Assembly: GCF_002101675.1 (NCBI RefSeq)
Contig: NZ_LQOY01000236.1
Location: forward strand, 1-61,330
Direction: 5' to 3'
DNA: 61,330 nt
Origin: Mycobacterium gordonae
GTDB lineage: Bacteria > Actinomycetota > Actinomycetes > Mycobacteriales > Mycobacteriaceae
The notes below the pieces were generated by a model. It was not told the DNA's origin. It made no database searches and was given only the letters and a program-made list of their open reading frames with translations. The position numbers and the translations under genes are program-made. Below are positions 1-7,161 of this stretch, in pieces (the stretch's first letter is position 1; each line of letters starts with the position of its first letter).

Positions 1-84
1 GCCGGATTTTTCGGCAACGGCGGCACCGGCACTGCCCCCGCCGCCTCCGCTGCCGCCGGTGCCGCCGTTGCCGAAAAATCCGGC
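1..84. repeat. 30-bp perfect inverted repeat at the window edge
   Basis: Bases 1-30 are the exact reverse complement of bases 55-84, separated by a 24-base GC-rich spacer. Read on the minus strand, the 55-84 arm encodes in-pattern PGRS sequence (AGFFGNGGTG), while the 1-30 arm encodes off-pattern residues. That is what a fold-back of the same DNA would give. The position at the extreme end suggests a contig-end assembly fold-back rather than biology, but a real palindrome is possible. Confidence 0.9.
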
Positions 85-756
85 GGCACCGCCCGCACCG
101 CCGACGCCTCCGATGTCACCGGGGCCACCCCTGCCGCCCGCGCCACCATTACCGCCGCTGCCGAACAGTCCGCCGGCCGCGCCGTTGCCGCCGGCACCGC
201 CGGGGGCCTGGTTCCCGCTGTTCGCGCCCGCCCCGCCGTTACCGCCTCGGCCCCACAGCAGCCCGGCGGCCCCACCGTTGCCGCCGGGGCCGGCGGCACC
301 CTGGTTGAGGGTCCCGGAGCCGCCATTTCCGCCGTTGCCGATCAATATCCCGGCGTCTCCGCCGTTTTGCCCGCTGCCTGCCGGCGCTGCCGCGCCGTTA
401 CCGATCAGCGGGCGACCCAGCAGGGTCTGGGTAGGGGCGTTGATGGCGTCCAACAGAAGCTGCAGGGGTCCGGCGTTGGCCGTCTCGGCGGTGGCATATG
501 ACGCCGCGCTGCTCGTGATGGCCGCGACAAACTGCTCATGGAAAGCGGCAGCTCTCAGGCTCAGCGCCTGATAGCTCTGTGCCTGTTGACCGAATAGCGC
601 CGCCACCGCCGTCGACACCTCGTCGGCCGCCGCCGGCAGCAACCGCGTTGTGGTTGCCGCCGCGGCGCTGTTGGCCGTCCGGATGGTTGAACCAAGTCGA
701 GCCAGATCGCTCGCTGCCGACGCCACCACATCGGGGCTGGACACCACAAAAGACAC
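1..756 (-). CDS. PE_PGRS family protein (partial, C-terminus outside window)
   Basis: The N-terminus reads MSFVVSSPDVVASAASDLAR, a typical PE-domain opening, from a GTG at 756 with AGGGAG about 8 bases upstream. The PE domain covers roughly residues 1-95 and is Ala-rich and helical. A linker leads to the PGRS region, rich in GGxGG and NGG triplets such as GNGGNGG and GAGGNG, from about residue 125. PE domains direct export by ESX-type secretion and PGRS proteins are usually at the cell surface; this is family knowledge. The frame stays open to base 1, so the C-terminus is missing. The last ten residues (AGAAVAEKSG) break the Gly-rich pattern because they lie in the second arm of an inverted repeat (1-84) and may be artefactual. 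I recall no PE_PGRS gene next to Rv0495c in M. tuberculosis. Confidence 0.88.
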   Translation of the reverse strand, partial: MSFVVSSPDVVASAASDLARLGSTIRTANSAAAATTTRLLPAAADEVSTAVAALFGQQAQSYQALSLRAAAFHEQFVAAITSSAASYATAETANAGPLQLLLDAINAPTQTLLGRPLIGNGAAAPAGSGQNGGDAGILIGNGGNGGSGTLNQGAAGPGGNGGAAGLLWGRGGNGGAGANSGNQAPGGAGGNGAAGGLFGSGGNGGAGGRGGPGDIGGVGGAGGAAGFFGNGGTGGSGGGGGSAGAAVAEKSG

Positions 757-875
757 GGTCGACTCCCTGTCCTGTCCAGGCGCAACCCGAATCGGCCCGG
801 AACCAGTCGTGCGATATTAGCGCCGCCAGATCGGCCGGTGATTGGTTTCAGCAAGCCTGCTCGCGTTGCGGGGCG

Positions 876-1706
876 CTACTGCGCGGCGCGGGTGGCCGGA
901 TGCACCGCGACAAGCCCTAATTGACTGCGGCGCTTGCACATTGCGGCCAGCTCCGCGTACGCCTTTTTGCCCAGCAACTCGGTGAGTTCGTCGGCCAGGC
1001 TTTGCCACACCTGCTTGGGGCCGACGTGTGCGGCCGGATCGCCGGTGCAGTACCAGTGCAGATCTGCCCCGCCGGACCCCCAGCCGCGGCGGTCGTACTC
1101 GGTGACGGTGGTCTTGAGGATCTCCGTCCCGTCGGGTCGGGTCACCCAGTCCTGACTGCGCCGGATCGGCAACTGCCAGCACACGTCCGGCTTCATCGTC
1201 AGCGGCGGGACTTGCAGCTTGAGGGCCTTGCTGTGCAGCGCACACCCGACTCCGCCGGGAAACCCGGGGCGATTCAGGAAGATACAGGCGTTCTTGTGTT
1301 TGCGGGTGCGGTACTGCGGCTCGCCGTCGTTCTCGTCGAGCTCCAGGTAACCCTTGCGGCCCAGACCCTTGTCGCGGAACTGCCATTCGTCCTCGGTCAG
1401 CTTCTGCACGGCGTCGTCCAGCCGGGCACGGTCGTCGTCGTCTGAGAGGAACGCCCCGTGCGAGCAGCAACCGTCGTCCGGGCGCCCGGCGACAGTGCCC
1501 TGACAGGCCGGAGTGCCGAACACACACGTCCACCGGGACAGCAGCCAGGTCATGTCGGCCGCGATGAGGTGTTCGGGATTGTCGGGGTCGTAGAACTCCA
1601 CCCATTCGCGGGTGAAATCCAGATCGACCTCTTGGCCGGGCCGCCAGTTCGCCACGGGTGCAACGTTAGTCCACGATCCCGGTGACCACCGGGCACGTCG
1701 GGCCAC
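876..1706 (-). CDS. Conserved cysteine-rich protein, Rv0495c family
   Basis: The conserved core starts at about WTNVAPVANW and continues EWVEFYDPDNPEHLIAAD. It contains several conserved-looking cysteines (WTCVFGTPAC, DDGCCSHG, GCALHS, DVCWQLP, HWYCTGD), suggesting metal binding; no function is established to my knowledge. The frame stays open far upstream over ppx1, but that part is antisense to a clear gene. I placed the start at the GTG at 1706, just before the conserved core. TTG and GTG codons nearby are alternatives and none has a strong ribosome site. It is divergent from ppx1 (gap about 78 bases), as in M. tuberculosis. Confidence 0.85.
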   Translation of the reverse strand: MARRARWSPGSWTNVAPVANWRPGQEVDLDFTREWVEFYDPDNPEHLIAADMTWLLSRWTCVFGTPACQGTVAGRPDDGCCSHGAFLSDDDDRARLDDAVQKLTEDEWQFRDKGLGRKGYLELDENDGEPQYRTRKHKNACIFLNRPGFPGGVGCALHSKALKLQVPPLTMKPDVCWQLPIRRSQDWVTRPDGTEILKTTVTEYDRRGWGSGGADLHWYCTGDPAAHVGPKQVWQSLADELTELLGKKAYAELAAMCKRRSQLGLVAVHPATRAAQ

Positions 1707-1784
1707 TCGCTTTGAAGCCGTCGGCAAGGCGCTGCGCAGCGGGTCGCGAGACGGGCGCGTCGTCACCCCGACTAGTTTGAATGC

Positions 1785-2804
1785 GTGCGATTGGGTGTGT
1801 TGGACGTGGGCAGTAACACCGTCCACTTGCTGGTGGTGGATGCGCACCGCGGCGGGCATCCGACGCCCATGAGTTCGACGAAAGCCACCCTGCGCCTGGC
1901 CGAGGCCACCGACAGCTCGGGCAAAATCACCAAGCGCGGTGCCGACAAGCTGGTGTCCACCATCGACGAGTTCGCCAAGATCGGGGTCAGCTCCGGCTGT
2001 GCCGAGTTGATGGCCTTCGCGACCTCCGCAGTTCGGGATGCGGAGAACTCCGACGACGTGCTGGCCCGGGTCCGCAAGGAAACCGGCGTCGAGCTGCAGG
2101 TGCTGCGCGGAGTCGACGAGTCGCGGCTGACCTTTCTGGCGGTGCGGCGCTGGTTCGGATGGAGTGCCGGACGCATCGTCAATCTCGACATCGGTGGCGG
2201 CTCGCTCGAGGTGTCCAGCGGGGTTGACGAGGAGCCCGAGGTCGCGATGTCGCTGCCGTTGGGCGCGGGCCGGTTGACCCGCGAATGGCTGCCCGACGAC
2301 CCGCCGGGCCGGCGCCGGGTCGCGATGCTGCGTGACTGGCTGGACGCCGAGCTGTCCGAAGCCGGCGCGACCGTCCTTGACGCCGGCGTCCCCGACCTCG
2401 CCGTGGCGACATCTAAGACCTTCCGGTCGCTGGCGCGCCTCACCGGTGCCGCCCCGTCGGCTGCCGGCCCGCGGGTGAAGCGCACCCTCACAGCAAACGG
2501 CCTCAGACAACTCATATCTTTCATCTCTAGGATGACGACCGCTGACCGGGCAGAACTGGAAGGAGTCAGCGCCGAGCGGGCACCGCAGATCGTCGCCGGT
2601 GCTCTGGTGGCGGAGGCGAGTATGCGAGCGCTGTCGATCGAACAGGTTGATATCTGCCCGTGGGCGCTACGGGAGGGTCTCATCTTGCGCAAACTCGATG
2701 CCGAAGCCGACGGGACGGCACTGGTGGAGACGTCGGTGCGGGATGCTGGACGTCAGTTAGTTGATCGGAACTCGTCTAACCGATCGAGAGGCAACAAACC
2801 ATGA
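1785..2804 (+). CDS. ppx1: Exopolyphosphatase / guanosine pentaphosphatase family protein
   Basis: A 339-aa member of the Ppx/GppA family in the ASKHA sugar-kinase/actin fold. The N-terminal phosphate loop is LDVGSNTVHLLV (residues about 5-16) and the second loop is DIGGGSLEVSS (about residue 131). Family members remove terminal phosphate from short-chain polyphosphate or hydrolyse pppGpp. It is single-domain and lacks the C-terminal HD extension of E. coli Ppx. The start is GTG at 1785, giving MRLGVLDVG as in Rv0496. It overlaps the next gene by 4 bases, so the two are probably cotranscribed and translationally coupled. Confidence 0.93.
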   Translation: MRLGVLDVGSNTVHLLVVDAHRGGHPTPMSSTKATLRLAEATDSSGKITKRGADKLVSTIDEFAKIGVSSGCAELMAFATSAVRDAENSDDVLARVRKETGVELQVLRGVDESRLTFLAVRRWFGWSAGRIVNLDIGGGSLEVSSGVDEEPEVAMSLPLGAGRLTREWLPDDPPGRRRVAMLRDWLDAELSEAGATVLDAGVPDLAVATSKTFRSLARLTGAAPSAAGPRVKRTLTANGLRQLISFISRMTTADRAELEGVSAERAPQIVAGALVAEASMRALSIEQVDICPWALREGLILRKLDAEADGTALVETSVRDAGRQLVDRNSSNRSRGNKP

Positions 2805-3790
2805 CCGAACCAGACTCCGAGGACACCAAGCAGATCTCGGTGGCCGAACTGCTGGCCAGGAATGGAACCATCGGCGCTCCGGCGGTGACGCGCCGGCGCC
2901 GGCGTCGCCGCGGTGACGACTCGGTTACCGTCGCCGAACTGACCGGCGAGATCCCCATCATCCGTGACGACCGTCCGGCGCCGACACCGCCGCCGGCTCC
3001 GGTTGCCGCGGCGGCAAGGCCCCCGGTTGCCCCGCCGGCCGAACCCGTCGTCGAGCAGGTGCCCGAACCGGCCGTCACCACCACCGCCGACGCCGAACCC
3101 GAGCCCACGACCGCGTACTGGGCCGAACCCGAGCCACGCTGGCCCAAGTCGGAACCGCTCGCTCCCCGCAGGTCCGGGCCCGAGCGCAGCGAATACCCGC
3201 GGCCCGTGCGCCATCTGGAGGAAGTAAGCGCCGCCGCCGGGCAGCAATCCGGCGCCGACAGTATGAGTCCGGATCCGGTCGGGCACTACACCGACGCCTC
3301 GGTGGACGTCCTGGACAGTGAGATCAGCGAGGCGGAGGTGCCGGTCGAGGACTCCGCGTACGTGCGCTCGTATCTGCAGGAGTCCGACGACGGCGCCGAA
3401 CACACGTTGTTCGGCGGACAGTCAATCGCCGACGAGGTGGCCCGCCGGCGCAGCGAGCGCACGGCGGTGGACGAGGGTGAGCCCGACTCCGGCGTGCAAG
3501 CGCCGGCGCGCCGCTCCGGAAGCACGGCCGCGGCACTGGGACGTGCCGCCCTGACCGTGTTGCAGTCAATCCTGGCCGTTGCGTTCGGCGCCGGTCTGTT
3601 CATCGCGTTCGACCAGCTGTGGCGATGGAACTCCATCGTGGCCTTGGTGCTCTCGGTGCTGGTGATCCTCGGTCTGGTGGTCGGCGTCCGGGTGGTCCGC
3701 AAGACCGAGGACATCGCCAGCACTTTGATCGCGGTCGCTGTGGGTGCGCTGATCACCCTGGGACCGATGGCCCTGTTGCAAACCGGTTAG
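2801..3790 (+). CDS. Proline-rich conserved membrane protein, Rv0497 family
   Basis: A 329-aa protein with a long charged, Pro-rich cytoplasmic N-terminus and about three C-terminal membrane segments (AALTVLQSILAVAFGAGLF; SIVALVLSVLVILGLVVG; ASTLIAVAVGALITLG). The N-terminal half repeats short motifs, SVAELLARNG and TVAELTGEIP, flanking a run of seven arginines. No enzymatic motif is visible. The ATG overlaps the ppx1 stop (ATGA), placing it in that operon. The function is unknown; a regulatory or scaffolding membrane role is only a guess. Confidence 0.88.
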   Translation: MTEPDSEDTKQISVAELLARNGTIGAPAVTRRRRRRRGDDSVTVAELTGEIPIIRDDRPAPTPPPAPVAAAARPPVAPPAEPVVEQVPEPAVTTTADAEPEPTTAYWAEPEPRWPKSEPLAPRRSGPERSEYPRPVRHLEEVSAAAGQQSGADSMSPDPVGHYTDASVDVLDSEISEAEVPVEDSAYVRSYLQESDDGAEHTLFGGQSIADEVARRRSERTAVDEGEPDSGVQAPARRSGSTAAALGRAALTVLQSILAVAFGAGLFIAFDQLWRWNSIVALVLSVLVILGLVVGVRVVRKTEDIASTLIAVAVGALITLGPMALLQTG

Positions 3791-3806
3791 GCGCCTCAGA
3801 CACACA

Positions 3807-4649
3807 GTGCGCCCAGCAATCAAAGTCGGCTTGTCGACGGCCTCGGTTTACCCCTTGCGAACCGAGGCCGCGTTCGAGTATGCGGCCAGACTCGGCTATG
3901 ACGGCGTCGAGTTGATGGTGTGGGGAGAGTCGGTCAGCCAGGACATCGACGCCGTCGGGCGGCTGTCTCGGCGCTACGGCGTGCCGGTGCTGTCGGTGCA
4001 TGCCCCCTGTTTGCTGATTTCGCAGCGGGTGTGGGGCGCGAACCCGATTGTGAAGCTGGACCGCAGTGTGCGCGCCGCCGAACAGCTGGGCGCCCAGACC
4101 GTCGTCGTGCATCCGCCGTTTCGGTGGCAACGGCGCTATGCCGAGGGATTCCGCGAACAGGTCAAGGCCCTGGAAGAGTCCAGCAGCGTCATGGTGGCGG
4201 TGGAGAACATGTTTCCGTTCCGCGCCGACCGGTTCTTCGGCAGTGATCAGAGCCGCGAACGGATGCGCCGGCGTGGAGGCGGACCCGGCCCGGCGATCTC
4301 CGCCTTCGCACCGTCCTACGACCCGCTGGACGGCAACCACGCGCACTACACGCTGGACCTCTCGCACACCTCTACCGCCGGCACCGACTCGTTGGAGATG
4401 GCGCGGCGGATGGGCTCGGGGTTGACCCATCTGCACCTGTGCGACGGCAGCGGCCTGCCCGCCGACGAGCATCTCGTGCCCGGCCGCGGCACCCAGCCGA
4501 CGGCCGAGGTGTGTCAAATGCTGGCCGCGAGCGACTTCACCGGTCATGTGGTGCTGGAAGTGTCCACCTCGGGAGCGCGGTCGGCCTCTGAGCGTGAAGC
4601 GATGCTGGTCGAGTCGCTGCAATTCGCCCGCACCCACTTGTTGCGGTGA
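3807..4649 (+). CDS. Sugar phosphate isomerase/epimerase-like TIM-barrel protein (Rv0498 family)
   Basis: A 280-aa protein with the AP-endonuclease-2/xylose-isomerase-like TIM barrel pattern: N-terminal VGLSTASVYPL, then YDGVELMVWG, VLSVHAPCLL, VVVHPPFRW, VAVENMFPF, YTLDLSHTST, LTHLHLCDG and HVVLEVSTSG. Conserved His, Glu and Asp residues on successive strand ends fit a divalent-metal site. The substrate cannot be read from sequence. The start is GTG at 3807, 16 bases after the previous stop. It is followed after 1 base by the thioesterase-like gene, so an operon is likely. Confidence 0.85.
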   Translation: MRPAIKVGLSTASVYPLRTEAAFEYAARLGYDGVELMVWGESVSQDIDAVGRLSRRYGVPVLSVHAPCLLISQRVWGANPIVKLDRSVRAAEQLGAQTVVVHPPFRWQRRYAEGFREQVKALEESSSVMVAVENMFPFRADRFFGSDQSRERMRRRGGGPGPAISAFAPSYDPLDGNHAHYTLDLSHTSTAGTDSLEMARRMGSGLTHLHLCDGSGLPADEHLVPGRGTQPTAEVCQMLAASDFTGHVVLEVSTSGARSASEREAMLVESLQFARTHLLR

Positions 4650-4650
4650 T

Positions 4651-5484
4651 ATGAGCGCACTGTTCACCGCGGCCATGGCGCTGCGCGAAGTCGACTCGGG
4701 CCCGGACGGCCCGGCATTCGTCGGCGAGCTGACCGAGCACTGGACGATCGGCACCAAGCTGCACGGCGGGGTGATGGTGGCATTGTGCGCCAAGGCGGCC
4801 CGGACGGCATTCGGCGGCGACACGTTGCAGCCGGTCGCGGTGTCGGTGAACTTCCTGTCCGCCCCCGACCCGGGACCGGTGCGGCTGGTGACCGCGATCC
4901 GCAAGCGCGGCCGCCGGATCAGCGTGGCCGACGTCGAGCTGGTCCAGGGCGACCGCACCGCGGTGCACGCGGTGGTCACGCTGGGTGAGCCCGAACACCA
5001 TCTCCCGGGTCACAGCGAGCCGCTGCTGTCAGCGAATCCGGTGCTGGACCTGATGGCTCCGGAACCGCCGGACGATGTCCAGCCGATCGGGCCCGGGCAC
5101 CGGCTGGCCGGACTGGTGCACCTGGGTGCCGGTTGCGATATCCGCCCGCTGGTGTCGACGATGCAGCCGTCGAACGATGGGCGTCCACCGCTGATGCAGA
5201 TGTGGGTGCGTCCGCGAGGCGTCGCCCCGGACGGGCTGTTCGCGCTGCTGTGCGGCGACTTGTCGGCGCCGGTGACCTTCGCGGTGGACCGCACCGGCTG
5301 GGCGCCCACCGTCCAATACACGGCGTTTCTGCGCTCGCTGCCCGTCGACGGGTGGTTACGGGTGATCGCCAGCTGCGTCGAGATCGGGCAGGACTGGTTC
5401 GACGAGGACCACACCGTCGTCGACTCCGCGGGGCGCATCGTGGTCCAGTCCCGCCAACTCGCCCTGGTCCCTCCTGCCCGGTAA
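4651..5484 (+). CDS. Acyl-CoA thioesterase-like double-hotdog protein (Rv0499 family)
   Basis: A 277-aa protein matching the TesB-like double-hotdog arrangement. The first half has HWTIGTKLHGGVMVALCAKAA and VSVNFLSAPDPGPV, the pattern of an acyl-CoA binding helix and strand. The second half has APDGLFALLCGDL and QDWFDEDHTVVDSAGRIVVQSRQ, which is typical of the C-terminal hotdog. The start ATG at 4651 follows the previous stop by one base. The likely role is hydrolysis of acyl-CoA; substrate length is unknown. Confidence 0.83.
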   Translation: MSALFTAAMALREVDSGPDGPAFVGELTEHWTIGTKLHGGVMVALCAKAARTAFGGDTLQPVAVSVNFLSAPDPGPVRLVTAIRKRGRRISVADVELVQGDRTAVHAVVTLGEPEHHLPGHSEPLLSANPVLDLMAPEPPDDVQPIGPGHRLAGLVHLGAGCDIRPLVSTMQPSNDGRPPLMQMWVRPRGVAPDGLFALLCGDLSAPVTFAVDRTGWAPTVQYTAFLRSLPVDGWLRVIASCVEIGQDWFDEDHTVVDSAGRIVVQSRQLALVPPAR

Positions 5485-5503
5485 CGCGGGCGCTGTGTCT
5501 GGA

Positions 5504-6394
5504 ATGCTCTCCGGCATGGCAAGAATCGCGATCATCGGCGGCGGCAGCATCGGTGAGGCATTGTTGTCCGGCCTGCTGCGGGCCGGCCGGCAAGTCAAAG
5601 ACCTGGTGGTGGCCGAACGGATGCCGGACCGGGCCAAATACCTCTCGGACACCTACGGCGTACTGGTGGTGACGTCGGTCAAGGACGCCACAGAGAATGC
5701 GACGTTCGTGGTAGTCGCGGTCAAGCCGGCCGACGTCGAGGCGGTGATCGACGACCTCGCCGCCGCGGCGACAGCGGCCGAGCACGACAGCGCCGAGCAG
5801 GTGTTCGTGACCGTGGCGGCGGGCATCACGATCACCTATTTCGAGTCAAAGCTGCCGGCCGGGACGCCGGTCGTCCGGGCGATGCCCAACGCGGCGGCGC
5901 TGGTGGGAGCCGGGGTGACGGCGCTGGCCAAGGGCCGGTTCGTCAGCCCGACGCAACTGGAAGAGGTGTCCGCACTGTTCGACGCGGTCGGCGTGGTGCT
6001 GACCGTCTCCGAGCAGCACATGGACGCGGTGACTGCGGTGTCCGGCTCCGGTCCGGCGTACTTCTTCCTGCTGGTCGAAGCCTTGGTGGATGCCGGTGTC
6101 GCGGTGGGGTTGAGCCGCCAGGTGGCCACGGATCTGGCGGCGCAGACCATGGCGGGATCGGCGGCGATGCTGCTGGAGCGGATGGATGAAGGTCGCGCGC
6201 CGGTCGACGGGGAGCCGATCGGTCTGCGGGTCGATACCTCGCCGGCACAGCTGCGGGCGTCGGTCACCTCACCCGGTGGCACCACCGCGGCCGGGCTGCG
6301 GGCCCTGGAACGAGGCGGATTTCGGGTGGCTGTCGACGCGGCGGTGCAGGCCGCGAAAAACCGCTCTGAGCAGCTGAGAATTACATCGGAATAA
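5504..6394 (+). CDS. proC: Pyrroline-5-carboxylate reductase
   Basis: Catalyses the NAD(P)H-dependent last step of proline synthesis. The Rossmann motif IAIIGGGSIGEALLSGLL is at the N-terminus, followed by VVAVKPADVE. The C-terminal dimerisation domain carries the family signature SGSGPAYFFLLVEAL and SPGGTTAAGLRALERGGFR. Length (296 aa) agrees with my memory of Rv0500. I chose ATG 5504 (MLSGMARIA), as in M. tuberculosis; ATG 5516 (MARIAIIGGG) and GTG 5495 are in-frame alternatives with no clear ribosome site. Confidence 0.95.
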   Translation: MLSGMARIAIIGGGSIGEALLSGLLRAGRQVKDLVVAERMPDRAKYLSDTYGVLVVTSVKDATENATFVVVAVKPADVEAVIDDLAAAATAAEHDSAEQVFVTVAAGITITYFESKLPAGTPVVRAMPNAAALVGAGVTALAKGRFVSPTQLEEVSALFDAVGVVLTVSEQHMDAVTAVSGSGPAYFFLLVEALVDAGVAVGLSRQVATDLAAQTMAGSAAMLLERMDEGRAPVDGEPIGLRVDTSPAQLRASVTSPGGTTAAGLRALERGGFRVAVDAAVQAAKNRSEQLRITSE

Positions 6395-6480
6395 TTCAAG
6401 AAATTTGGACTGATTGTCTCTCACCAGTACCAGTAACCCCACTAGTCCCGCTATTCTCCTCTTTGTATGCACGTGTGGGT

Positions 6481-6504
6481 GCCAGCGGAGGGGAAGCCGC
6501 TGGC
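6481..6504. promoter_or_regulatory. 8-bp hairpin in the proC-Rv0500A gap
   Basis: GCCAGCGG (6481-6488) and CCGCTGGC (6497-6504) form a perfect stem with an 8-base AGGGGAAG loop, 30 bases upstream of the HTH gene start. It lies in the probable 5' leader and could be an operator or an RNA hairpin. No promoter elements could be assigned with confidence nearby. Confidence 0.35.
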
Positions 6505-6534
6505 ATTGCGCGGGCCTGACACGATTGGGTTGCG

Positions 6535-6786
6535 ATGACGTCAACGAATGGGCCGTCGGCACGGGACTCTGCAGGTAAGGCGGCCGGTTCGGCCGACGCC
6601 GCGCAATCCCGGACACAGTTCCTCACCGTCGCGGAGGTCGCGGCGCTGATGCGGGTGTCGAAGATGACGGTGTACCGGTTGGTGCACAACGGTGAGCTGC
6701 CCGCGGTTCGGGTCGGCCGGTCCTTCCGGGTTCACGCCAAGGCGGTCCACGACATGCTGGAGACGTCGTACTTCGACGCCGGCTAG
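6535..6786 (+). CDS. Small excisionase/MerR-type helix-turn-helix DNA-binding protein (Rv0500A family)
   Basis: An 83-aa protein. After a 28-residue low-complexity N-terminus comes a winged HTH of the excisionase type: FLTVAEVAALMRVSKMTVYR, LVHNGELPAVRVG, RSFRVHAKAVHDML. Although the domain is named for phage excisionase, chromosomal actinobacterial versions are mostly regulators; there is no integrase nearby. ATG 6535 is the only sensible start. It lies alone between two hairpins (6481-6504 and 6815-6865). Its targets are unknown. Confidence 0.88.
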   Translation: MTSTNGPSARDSAGKAAGSADAAQSRTQFLTVAEVAALMRVSKMTVYRLVHNGELPAVRVGRSFRVHAKAVHDMLETSYFDAG

Positions 6787-6814
6787 ACATCTGCGGGAGC
6801 TTGAGACTCGCTCA

Positions 6815-6865
6815 GCCTGAAGATCTGCAGGAAAAGTGCGAGACGAGCCCTGCAGAACTTCAGGC
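6815..6865. terminator. 17-bp stem-loop just downstream of the HTH gene
   Basis: Arms 6815-6831 and 6849-6865 are complementary at 16 of 17 positions (GCCTGAAG and TTCAGGC at the outer ends), with a 17-base loop. The stem starts 28 bases after the stop codon. There is no U-tract, so it is a non-classical terminator or an RNA-stability or protein-binding element rather than a textbook intrinsic terminator. Confidence 0.5.
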
Positions 6866-6913
6866 TCGATGAGGACGAGGATCCACACGGTCAACGCCGG
6901 CCATCCGGCCGGT

Positions 6914-6944
6914 TTGGTGTTGCGCCCCCCGGGTTCGGTAAGGT
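6914..6944 (+). promoter_or_regulatory. Possible promoter for the bS22 gene
   Basis: TTGGTG (6914-6919) and TAAGGT (6939-6944) sit 19 bases apart, about 50 bases upstream of the 33-aa ribosomal protein gene. The -10 fits the TAnnnT pattern of housekeeping actinobacterial promoters; the spacing is slightly long. Confidence 0.3.
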
Positions 6945-6992
6945 AGCTGGGTCCTTTTGGGGTCTTAGACGGCCGGTGAGATAGCGGAGTTC

Positions 6993-7094
6993 ATGGGTTC
7001 AGTAATCAAGAAGCGGCGCAAGCGTATGTCGAAGAAGAAGCACCGCAAGCTGCTACGTCGCACTCGGGTGCAGCGCAGAAAACTTGGCAAGTAA
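6993..7094 (+). CDS. Small ribosomal subunit protein bS22 (33 aa)
   Basis: The peptide starts [19 protein letters not shown] and ends RVQRRKLGK. It is extremely basic, with roughly 60% Lys/Arg. Mycobacterial ribosome structures revealed a protein of this type (bS22, the Rv0500B family) bound to 16S rRNA near the decoding centre. It belongs to the AURKAIP1/COX24-like family. The ATG at 6993 follows a GCGGAG ribosome site about 6 bases upstream. Its length and position between the HTH gene and galE2 match M. tuberculosis. Confidence 0.9.
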
Positions 7095-7161
7095 GTTCTG
7101 CCCGCGGGTACCGTCACCCGTCCGTAACGCCTCCGTTCCCCCTCGTCGCTAGGCTGTCAAG

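Noticed and set aside
59..571. Proline-rich open frame on the plus strand
   Set aside because: It is the antisense of the PE_PGRS gene; Gly-rich PGRS codons read backwards as Pro/Ala.
1707..2510. N-terminal extension of the Rv0495c frame to 544 aa
   Set aside because: The extra part is antisense to ppx1, which has clear family motifs, and contains no conserved sequence.
6535..6786. Excisionase-like protein taken as sign of an integrated element
   Set aside because: No integrase, attachment repeats or phage genes are near; the gene is a conserved chromosomal HTH protein in syntenic position.
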